Origin: an uncultured Planctomycetaceae bacterium
GTDB taxonomy: Bacteria > Planctomycetota > Planctomycetia > Pirellulales > UBA1268
Direction of reading: 5' to 3'
Assembly: GCA_937900985.1 (NCBI GenBank)
Contig: CALCGM010000238.1
Coordinates: 1-5,873, forward strand
DNA: 5,873 bases
Part shown: one piece after another, positions 1 through 5,873 of the stretch
How positions within the stretch are numbered: the stretch's first letter is position 1
Layout of the letters: every line of letters starts with the position of its first letter
The notes under the pieces: generated by a model
The model's input: the letters and a program-made list of their open reading frames with translations, nothing else
What the model was told of the DNA's origin: nothing
Database searches by the model: none
Translations under genes and position numbers: made by a program

Positions 1-1
1 C

Positions 2-586
2 AGCGTCTTCTGCTGCGTCGGCCGCTCGGGCCGCGGCGAGATCCTGCACACCTCCCCGGATCGGCTGCGAGAGTTTCTCGAGGCCAACCTGCTCGCCGCT
101 GTCGAGTTGACCACCGCGACAGCCGACGATGTCGCCCGAGCCGGAGGCAGCCTGGTCTACATCGGCAGCCTCGCCGGCAAGCTGGCCAGCCCCTTCGTCG
201 GGCCCTATGCCGTCGGCAAGGCGGCGCTGGCCGCCTACGCGGATGCCGTCAGGCTCGAACTGACTCCTCGGGGAGGCCATGTGCTGCTCGTCTCGCCCGG
301 TCCGATCGGCCGCCGCGAGGACGATCCCGCGGCCGACGCCGCAAGCGACCGCTACGCCGCCGAGATTCGCGACGCGGGGCTTCCTCCCGAGGCCGCCGCT
401 CCCGGCGGCACCAAGAGCCTCAGGCCCCTCGATCCCGACACGCTCGCCGCCCGTGTGCTCGACGCCTGCCGCCGACGCCGCAGCGAGCTGGTCGTGCCCG
501 GCAAGGCAGCCCTGCTGGCCGGCGTGATCGACTGGTTCCCCGACGCCGGACGACGGCTTCTCGCCCGGTTTACCTCGCGGTCGTAG
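2..586 (+). CDS. Short-chain dehydrogenase/reductase (SDR), 5'-partial
   Basis: An NAD(P)-dependent oxidoreductase of the classical SDR family, probably cytoplasmic; the substrate cannot be read from the sequence. The frame is open from base 2, so the gene begins upstream and 194 residues are visible. Numbering from the first visible codon, the catalytic set is present: Asn29 (LEANLL), Ser56 (YIGSLAG), Tyr69 and Lys73 (YAVGK), with the usual 13-residue Ser-Tyr spacing, followed by the PG of SPGPIG. The Rossmann TGxxxGxG motif should lie in the missing part, about 80 residues. The usual NNAG motif seems to read CCVG (residues 4-7), which is unusual. The C-terminal stretch with VVPGK and LL resembles DltE/DHRS7-like SDRs. 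An internal TTG at 107 is not a credible start because conserved SDR sequence continues upstream of it. PPK2 follows after 34 bases. The family is secure; the specific reaction is unknown. Confidence 0.88.
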   Translation, partial: SVFCCVGRSGRGEILHTSPDRLREFLEANLLAAVELTTATADDVARAGGSLVYIGSLAGKLASPFVGPYAVGKAALAAYADAVRLELTPRGGHVLLVSPGPIGRREDDPAADAASDRYAAEIRDAGLPPEAAAPGGTKSLRPLDPDTLAARVLDACRRRRSELVVPGKAALLAGVIDWFPDAGRRLLARFTSRS

Positions 587-620
587 TGTCAGCCGTCTCA
601 CCCACCGCCAGAGCCCTCGC

Positions 621-1517
621 ATGCCGTTCGACACCGACCTCGCTCAAGACTTCTTTCGCGTTCCGCCGGGGAAACCCTTTCGGCTCGCCGACCACGATCC
701 GGCCTGGGCCGGCAGCGAGAAGATTCCCAAGGCGAAGCGGAAGGCGATCAGCAAGCAGATTCTGAAGGAGAGCCGCCAGCATCTCACCAGCACGCAGGAG
801 CTGCTCTATGCCGCCGACAGCTGGAGCGTGCTGGTGATCTTTCAGGCGATGGATGCCGCAGGCAAGGACGGGGCGATCAAGCATGTGATGAGCGGCGTCA
901 ACCCGCAGGGGGTGGAGGTCACGAGTTTTCAGCATCCTTCCGCCGAAGACCTCGACCACACCTTTCTCTGGCGGTGCATGAAGCGGCTGCCGGAGCGAGG
1001 CCGGATCGGCATCTTCAACCGGTCGTACTACGAAGAGGTGCTGATCGTGCGGGTGCATCCGCATCTGCTTGCCGCACAGCGGATTCCCGAGGTGACCCCG
1101 CAGCCGCAGACCTGGCAGCAGCGGTTCAACGACATCAACGCCTTCGAGGAACACCTCGCCCGCAACGGCACGGCGATCGTGAAGTTCTTTCTCAACGTGT
1201 CGCGGAAAGAACAGAAGAAGCGGTTTCTCGACCGGATCAATGAGCCCGACAAGCACTGGAAGTTTTCCGCTGCCGACGTGGCCGAGCGGGAGCATTGGGA
1301 TGCCTACATGGCCGCCTACGAGGAGGCGATCGCCGCCACCAGCACCCCCCACGCCCCCTGGTATGTGGTCCCCGCCGACCACAAGTGGGTCAGCCGTGCG
1401 GCAGTGGCCGCCATCCTCTGCAGCACGATCCGCAGCCTCGGCCTTGCCTGGCCCGCGGTCGACGCGGCAAAGCAGCAGGCGATCCACGACGCCCGCCTCC
1501 GGCTTGAAGCAGAATAG
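621..1517 (+). CDS. ppk2: Polyphosphate kinase 2 family protein (polyphosphate:nucleotide phosphotransferase)
   Basis: PPK2 enzymes transfer phosphate between inorganic polyphosphate and nucleoside mono- or diphosphates in the cytoplasm. This 298-residue protein has the single-domain architecture. The Walker A loop is at residues 75-84 (QAMDAAGKDG, Lys82), continuing into IKHVMSGVNPQG. The Walker B region is at 128-140 (RIGIFNRSYYEEV), followed by VRVHPHLL. The lid-like basic segment is at about 194-230 (RKEQKKRFLDR, then PDKHWKFSAADVAERE). A conserved C-terminal stretch WYVVPADHKWVSR lies at 247-259. The Walker A wording and the length resemble class III PPK2 enzymes, which can phosphorylate both AMP and ADP, but class is judged by eye only. 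ATG 621 is chosen because the next in-frame Met (residue 77) falls inside Walker A; no clear Shine-Dalgarno precedes it. It sits 34 bases after the SDR and 49 before the CHAD gene, which suggests an operon devoted at least partly to polyphosphate. Confidence 0.94.
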   Translation: MPFDTDLAQDFFRVPPGKPFRLADHDPAWAGSEKIPKAKRKAISKQILKESRQHLTSTQELLYAADSWSVLVIFQAMDAAGKDGAIKHVMSGVNPQGVEVTSFQHPSAEDLDHTFLWRCMKRLPERGRIGIFNRSYYEEVLIVRVHPHLLAAQRIPEVTPQPQTWQQRFNDINAFEEHLARNGTAIVKFFLNVSRKEQKKRFLDRINEPDKHWKFSAADVAEREHWDAYMAAYEEAIAATSTPHAPWYVVPADHKWVSRAAVAAILCSTIRSLGLAWPAVDAAKQQAIHDARLRLEAE

Positions 1518-1566
1518 AAGCATCGCGGGCGACGCCCCCGTGACAACCGACCGCCAAGGCAACGCT

Positions 1567-2520
1567 ATGGGGAAGCACGCCGCCAGCGACACGATCTCTC
1601 CTCAGCCCGCTTCGACGCCGGTTGCTGAGGCTGCCCGGGAGCTGATCGACCAGCGGCTCACGGCGGTCCGCGAATGCCTGCGGAAGGCGCTGCACAGGCC
1701 CAAGCGGCGGCGGCAGCACATCCACGCCCTGCGGGTGGCCACGAGAAGGGCCACCGCGGCCGTCGACCTCTTTCGCGACTGCCTGCCCAAGCCGATTCGC
1801 AAGGAAGCGCGGGCCGCGCTTCGATCGCTGCGAAAAGCCGTTGGGGGGGCACGCGACTGGGACGTGCTCCTCGAGGCGCTGGCCACAACCATGCACGCTG
1901 CCGCCCCGGCTGATCTCCCGTCGCTCGACATGCTCACCGGTTGGGCCCTGGCGCATCGCTCACAGGCACAGGCCGCCCTGGAGCAGGCGGCCCACGACTG
2001 TTCGCCACGGACCCTGAAGAAACTCCAGGCCCGCGTCGTGGCTGCTGTTCGCTGGAAACAGAAGCCTCAGCCCAGCCTCGGCAGTTTCGCCCGGCCGAGG
2101 ATCGGCCAGCGGCTGGGCGATCTCGCTGCCCTTGCCGATCGCGACAACGATGCCTGGTCGATGCTCCACGAAGTCCGCATCGCCGGCAAACGGCTGCGAT
2201 ACACGCTGGAGGTGGTCGCAGGCTGCGTTGATCCGGCCATGGTCGAGCATGTCCAGCCGGCCCTGGTGCGTCTTCAAGAGGTGCTCGGCGGCGTCAACGA
2301 CAGCTTCACCGCGTCGCGGCTGCTCGAAGACATCCTCAGCAGCATGCAAGACACCACGCCTGCCGTGGCCGACCGCTACCGGCCTGTGCTGGAGCGACAG
2401 ATCGCTGAGCACCAACAGCGGATGCTCAACGGCCGCGAAGCGTTCACAGACTGGCTCAGCGGCTGGCACCGCCTCGCGATCCAGCACACGCTCAAGGGCA
2501 TCTCCAGACACAGCAGCTGA
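1567..2520 (+). CDS. CHAD domain protein, predicted polyphosphate-binding
   Basis: CHAD (conserved histidine alpha-helical domain) proteins are helical bundles with a basic pore that binds polyphosphate, and several localise to polyphosphate granules. The 317-residue product carries both expected repeats. The first has His51, His53, Arg56, Arg60 and Arg61 (HIHALRVATRR), followed by GGARDWDVLLEAL at 93-105. The second has His201, Arg204, Lys208, Arg209 and Arg211 (HEVRIAGKRLRY), followed by LGGVNDSFTASRLL at 240-253. A basic cluster RPKRRRQ lies just before repeat 1. There is no signal peptide or membrane segment, so it should be cytoplasmic, and no fused CYTH domain. ATG 1567 has AAGG at 1556-1559, seven bases upstream. 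An in-frame GTG at 1540 is possible but lacks a ribosome site. The frame stays open back to 1240 only because it overlaps ppk2; that part looks non-coding. Adjacency to ppk2 supports a polyphosphate role. Confidence 0.92.
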   Translation: MGKHAASDTISPQPASTPVAEAARELIDQRLTAVRECLRKALHRPKRRRQHIHALRVATRRATAAVDLFRDCLPKPIRKEARAALRSLRKAVGGARDWDVLLEALATTMHAAAPADLPSLDMLTGWALAHRSQAQAALEQAAHDCSPRTLKKLQARVVAAVRWKQKPQPSLGSFARPRIGQRLGDLAALADRDNDAWSMLHEVRIAGKRLRYTLEVVAGCVDPAMVEHVQPALVRLQEVLGGVNDSFTASRLLEDILSSMQDTTPAVADRYRPVLERQIAEHQQRMLNGREAFTDWLSGWHRLAIQHTLKGISRHSS

Positions 2521-2617
2521 CACGCAGATGCCATCAGGATCGTGAGCCCCTCCCGCCCGATCTCGCCGCCGAGGCTGCCGAACCGCGTTCGTGTGCCAAG
2601 CCAAGAAGGTATGCTCA

Positions 2618-2656
2618 CTCACGGGGGGCTGTGAGATCCCCTGAGACCTTCGGGGA
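2618..2656 (+). promoter_or_regulatory. Two tandem hairpins in the propeller gene leader, second covering the ribosome site
   Basis: Hairpin 1 pairs CTCAC (2618-2622) with GTGAG (2631-2635) around an eight-base loop that contains six G residues. Hairpin 2 pairs TCCCC (2637-2641) with GGGGA (2652-2656) around a ten-base loop. GGGGAG at 2652-2657 is the only good Shine-Dalgarno for the gene starting at 2665, so hairpin 2 would mask it. The six-G loop could instead pair with the same CCCC and free the ribosome site. The pairings are read directly from the sequence; a regulatory role is inference, and five-base-pair stems can arise by chance in GC-rich DNA. A very weak promoter-like TATGCT lies at 2610-2615 without a convincing -35 element. 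Confidence 0.3.
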
Positions 2657-2664
2657 GTTTCCGT

Positions 2665-3612
2665 ATGCATGCTTCTTCTTTTTCGTGGTGGCAAACCGCG
2701 ATGCTGATCGCGGTGGCCCTCCTGGCTCCACGGTCGCTTGGGGCCGCCGAGCCGGTCGCCCACTCCTTCCTGGGCGTTGGCAAGGCCAACCAGGTGGTGA
2801 TCATCGGAGAAGACAACCAGCAGCAGTGGCACTACCCCGTGCCCGCGAGCGATGGCTGGGTGTTGCCCAACGGCAACGTGCTGCTGGCGGTCTATCCGAC
2901 GGCCGACTATCCGGGCGGTGGCGTGATTGAAGTCGCGCCCAAGACCAAGGAGGTGGTCTTCCGCTATCAAGGCCAGCAGGCAGAAATCAGCACCGCCTGC
3001 AAACGAGACGACGGGACCTACCTGATCGTCGAACTCGGGCCCACGCCCCGGGCCATCGTCGTCAACGCCGCCGGCGGCATCGAGAAAGAAACTCAGCTCC
3101 AGTGCCAGGTCGACAACGCCCACATGCAGACACGCATGCTGCGAGAGCTGCCAAATGGCCACTACCTCGCGCCACACCTGCTCGACTTCGCGGTCAAGGA
3201 ATACGACCCTGAAACCGGCGACGTGCTCACGGTGTTTCCCACTGACGACCGAGGCCGCGACAAGCGCGACTGGCCGTTTACCGCCATCCGCCTCGCCAAC
3301 GGCAACACGCTCATCGGCTGCACGAATGGCAATCGCGTCATCGAAGTTGATGAGGAGGGCACGATCGTCTGGAGTGTCACCAACGACGACCTCGGCGAGG
3401 CCCTCCTCGACGACGCCTGTGGCGTGCAGCGGCTCCCCAACGGCAACACCGTGATCACGAGCTACCACGCGACAGGTGATCGCGTGAAGCTCTGCGAGGT
3501 CACCCCCGACAAGAAGGTTGTCTGGCGGTACAGCGGCATGACTGCCGGCTTTCACCACTTTCAGATTCTGACCACCAACGGCGAGCCGCTGACCAACACC
3601 ACCCTGAAATAA
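2665..3612 (+). CDS. Exported beta-propeller protein (PQQ-like/NHL-like repeats), predicted six blades
   Basis: This 315-residue protein has an N-terminal signal peptide: a hydrophobic run at about 11-21 (TAMLIAVALLA) and a cleavage site near LGAAEP, residues 25-30. The mature part is a repeat protein. A signature of the type LPNGN-LL recurs with its Gly at residues 70, 117, 165, 213, 260 and 306, a period of 46-48. Each of the first five is followed by a strand pair of the form V-EVD--G-VVW-Y (for example 87-101, 225-239, 276-290). The sixth repeat ends early, and the N-terminal segment 43-58 (QVVIIGEDNQQQWHYP) looks like its missing strands, implying circular closure. Such propellers serve as binding or scaffold domains; no catalytic residues are evident. 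ATG 2665 has GGGGAG seven bases upstream; Met13 is less likely because it would shorten the signal peptide. The ThuA-like gene begins 11 bases after the stop, so co-transcription and a shared extracytoplasmic role are likely. The exact function is unknown. Confidence 0.87.
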   Translation: MHASSFSWWQTAMLIAVALLAPRSLGAAEPVAHSFLGVGKANQVVIIGEDNQQQWHYPVPASDGWVLPNGNVLLAVYPTADYPGGGVIEVAPKTKEVVFRYQGQQAEISTACKRDDGTYLIVELGPTPRAIVVNAAGGIEKETQLQCQVDNAHMQTRMLRELPNGHYLAPHLLDFAVKEYDPETGDVLTVFPTDDRGRDKRDWPFTAIRLANGNTLIGCTNGNRVIEVDEEGTIVWSVTNDDLGEALLDDACGVQRLPNGNTVITSYHATGDRVKLCEVTPDKKVVWRYSGMTAGFHHFQILTTNGEPLTNTTLK

Positions 3613-3623
3613 GCAAGTCCATC

Positions 3624-4586
3624 ATGCACCCGTCACGCCTTTCCCCGTTCGCCGCCTTCGCGGTCGTGGTGTCGGTTTTTTCAAGCATCGCCATCGCAGC
3701 TGAACCGACGCGAATCGTGATGATCGCCGGCGACCCGAGCCATCCCTCGGGCCAGCATGAGTTCAACGCCGGCACGATCCTGCTCGCGCGAGCCCTCAAC
3801 GAGCAGAGCGGGCTGCCGGTGCAGGTGGATGTCGTGCACAACGGCTGGCCCGCGGATGAAGCGATCCTCGAAGGGGCTGCCGCGATCATCGTCTACTCCG
3901 ACGGCAACGAGCGGCATCCCACCTTCAGCCATGAGGAGGTCATTGATCGGCTGATGGGGCAGGGCGTGGGCCTGATGTGCATGCACTACGCCGTCGAGGT
4001 GCCCGCGGGCCCGCGGGGAGCGTTTTTCAAAAAATGGATCGGCGGCCACTACGAGGCGGGCTTCTCCTGCAACCCGCACTGGACGGCGACGGTCACCCCC
4101 ACGCCCGACCACGCGATCGCCCGAGGCGTGCCGACGTTTGCCGCCAACGACGAGTGGTACTACCGGATGCGGTGGGCTGAGCCGAAGACCGCGGTCGATC
4201 TCCTCACGGCCACACCCACGCGCGACCGCATCAACCGCTACATCCACTGGACGCCCGCCGGCGAGCAGGCCCTCGGCAGCACGCAGACCTTGATGTGGGC
4301 GGTCGAGCGGCCAGACGGGGGCCGCGGCGTGGGCTTCACTGGAGGCCACTGGCACCGCAACTGGGCGGTCGACGACTTCCGTCGCCTCGTGCTCAATGCG
4401 ATCGTCTGGACAGCCAAGCTCGACGTTCCCGAGGGAGGCGTTGCGTCCGAGCCCGTCACTCAGCGGCAGCTCAACGAAAACCTCGACCCCAAAAAGACGA
4501 TGGTGCACGTTGCCCTGCCATCGGAGGCCGATCTCACGCAGCCCCAGGCCGAGCCGGTCGAGTTTCGCTGGCCGGGGAAGGGCTGA
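3624..4586 (+). CDS. Exported ThuA-like domain protein
   Basis: ThuA-like domains have a class I glutamine-amidotransferase-like fold. They are named after a trehalose-utilisation protein and are common in planctomycetes, often with sugar or glycoside functions, but their chemistry is poorly defined. The 320-residue product has a signal peptide (hydrophobic core at 9-23, cleavage near IAIAAEP, 22-28). The mature domain starts with a beta strand RIVMIAGDPSH (30-40). Family-typical blocks follow: LMCMHYA (117-123), IGGHYEAGFSCNPHW (139-153), DHAIARG (162-168) with NDEWYYRMRW (175-184), and GVGFTGGHWHRNWAVDDFR (235-253) leading to LNAIVWTA. Histidines 121, 142, 242 and 244 lie in these blocks and are candidate site residues. 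A polar tail of about 50 residues follows the domain. Length is normal for the family. ATG 3624 gives an intact signal peptide, with no clear Shine-Dalgarno; coupling to the propeller gene 11 bases upstream may supply ribosomes. Confidence 0.93.
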   Translation: MHPSRLSPFAAFAVVVSVFSSIAIAAEPTRIVMIAGDPSHPSGQHEFNAGTILLARALNEQSGLPVQVDVVHNGWPADEAILEGAAAIIVYSDGNERHPTFSHEEVIDRLMGQGVGLMCMHYAVEVPAGPRGAFFKKWIGGHYEAGFSCNPHWTATVTPTPDHAIARGVPTFAANDEWYYRMRWAEPKTAVDLLTATPTRDRINRYIHWTPAGEQALGSTQTLMWAVERPDGGRGVGFTGGHWHRNWAVDDFRRLVLNAIVWTAKLDVPEGGVASEPVTQRQLNENLDPKKTMVHVALPSEADLTQPQAEPVEFRWPGKG

Positions 4587-4634
4587 GCGTGCGGCCGCAG
4601 ACACCGCGTGAGCCGTCGCCAGGTCGCTGCCGCT

Positions 4635-4652
4635 GCCGCGGGCTGCCGCGGC
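4635..4652 (+). terminator. GC-rich hairpin between the ThuA-like gene and xylA, possible terminator
   Basis: GCCGCGG at 4635-4641 pairs perfectly with CCGCGGC at 4646-4652 around a four-base GCTG loop, giving seven G-C pairs. It lies 48 bases after the stop at 4586 and upstream of the predicted xylA promoter, the right place to end the propeller/ThuA transcript. No T-tract follows, so it is not a standard intrinsic terminator. It could act as a 3' stabilising structure or a Rho-linked stop, or be a chance product of GC-rich sequence. The heptamer GCTGCCG occurs three times in this stretch (4626, 4632 and 4642). Confidence 0.35.
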
Positions 4653-4662
4653 GCCCTTGGGC

Positions 4663-4691
4663 ACGACAAACGCCCCCGTCGGCGGTATACC
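4663..4691 (+). promoter_or_regulatory. Predicted sigma-70-type promoter for xylA
   Basis: ACGACA (4663-4668) and TATACC (4686-4691) each match four of six consensus bases of the -35 and -10 boxes and are separated by 17 bases. This would start transcription near 4698 and leave a leader of about 78 bases before xylA. The local AT-rich step TATACCTTAA stands out in very GC-rich surroundings. It is a visual consensus match only, and planctomycete promoters are not well defined. Confidence 0.4.
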
Positions 4692-4699
4692 TTAAGGTC

Positions 4700-4720
4700 C
4701 TCCGGCAGAGAAGACCGGAG
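4700..4720 (+). promoter_or_regulatory. Leader hairpin upstream of the xylA upstream ORF
   Basis: CTCCGG (4700-4705) pairs perfectly with CCGGAG (4715-4720) around a nine-base purine-rich loop. It would lie at or near the 5' end of the xylA transcript if the predicted promoter is right, just before the GGGGAG ribosome site of the 12-codon upstream ORF. It may stabilise the transcript or influence initiation. No known riboswitch class is recognised. Confidence 0.3.
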
Positions 4721-4730
4721 CAGGGGAGTG

Positions 4731-4769
4731 ATGGCAGTTTCAGACACACCGCATTTTGGCGAGGAGTGA
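4731..4769 (+). CDS. Possible 12-residue upstream ORF (leader peptide) before xylA
   Basis: ATG at 4731 opens a frame of 12 codons, MAVSDTPHFGEE, ending in TGA at 4767-4769. It is preceded by AGGGGAG (4722-4728), though only two bases separate this from the ATG, closer than usual. Its last two sense codons, GAG GAG (4761-4766), are also the Shine-Dalgarno of xylA, whose ATG lies six bases after the stop in the same frame. Ribosomes translating this ORF would therefore occlude or deliver to the xylA start, which would make it a translational-coupling or attenuation element. It has no repeated regulatory codon. It may also be a chance ORF. Confidence 0.35.
   Translation: MAVSDTPHFGEE
4761..4766 (+). 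promoter_or_regulatory. xylA ribosome binding site
   Basis: GAGGAG lies nine bases upstream of ATG 4776 and is one of the clearest Shine-Dalgarno sequences in the window. It supports ATG 4776 as the xylA start and overlaps the final two codons of the upstream ORF. Confidence 0.65.
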
Positions 4770-4775
4770 GCTTTG

Positions 4776-5873
<1,098 letters not shown>

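Noticed and set aside
1240..1566. N-terminal extension of the CHAD protein by about 109 residues
   Set aside because: The extension overlaps the conserved 3' part of ppk2 in another frame and is rich in Pro, Ser and Arg, as expected of out-of-frame GC-rich sequence. ATG 1567 with AAGG upstream is a better start.
570..1592. Minus-strand open frame of 340 codons opposite ppk2
   Set aside because: It is the shadow of ppk2 with its strongly conserved Walker motifs; the antisense product has no recognisable family features.
1960..3558. Long minus-strand open frame of 532 codons spanning the CHAD gene end, the gap and the propeller gene
   Set aside because: It is antisense to two convincing genes, crosses an intergenic region, and its translation shows no recognisable domain. 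Stop-free antisense frames are common in GC-rich coding DNA.
4023..4034. TTTTTCAAAAAA tract inside the ThuA-like gene as a frameshift site
   Set aside because: In the reading frame it is TTT TTC AAA AAA, encoding FFKK, and does not form a standard slippery heptamer. The conserved ThuA sequence continues in the same frame on both sides.
4590..4599. TGCGGCCGCA palindrome after the ThuA-like gene as an operator
   Set aside because: It is a ten-base GC palindrome with no second copy nearby and no link to a promoter; expected by chance in this composition.
4731..4775. xylA starting at 4731 with readthrough or recoding of the TGA at 4767
   Set aside because: Class II xylose isomerases begin close to ATG 4776, which has its own well-placed ribosome site, and there is no evidence of a selenocysteine element. 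A separate short upstream ORF is the simpler reading.

Overview
This 5,873-base window is GC-rich and all six sizeable genes lie on the + strand. The gene set is a class II xylose isomerase, a secreted ThuA-like protein behind a secreted beta-propeller protein, and a PPK2-type polyphosphate kinase beside a CHAD protein. Together with the mostly weak Shine-Dalgarno sequences, this fits a planctomycete (Pirellula/Rhodopirellula type). That assignment is inferred from gene content; no rRNA or other marker is present. I see no tRNA, rRNA, IS element, CRISPR array or attachment site.

Layout. (1) Positions 2-586: the C-terminal part of a short-chain dehydrogenase/reductase whose beginning lies outside the window. 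(2) 621-1517: a PPK2-family polyphosphate kinase. (3) 1567-2520: a two-repeat CHAD protein. These three genes are separated by only 34 and 49 bases and look like one transcription unit. (4) After a 144-base gap holding two small hairpins, 2665-3612 encodes an exported beta-propeller, followed 11 bases later by (5) 3624-4586, an exported ThuA-like protein. (6) A 189-base intergenic region carries a strong GC hairpin, a plausible promoter, a leader hairpin and a 12-codon upstream ORF, and leads into (7) xylA, 4776 to the window end, cut off at its 3' side.

How the genes may work together. PPK2 moves phosphate between polyphosphate and nucleotides, and CHAD domains bind polyphosphate, so genes 2 and 3 form a likely polyphosphate module. 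Genes 4 and 5 both have signal peptides and are tightly spaced, so they probably act together outside the cytoplasmic membrane; their substrate is unknown. XylA is a cytoplasmic sugar isomerase that appears to have its own promoter and leader. The least explained pieces are the propeller/ThuA pair and the xylA leader, where the upstream ORF and xylA share near-duplicate initiation sites.
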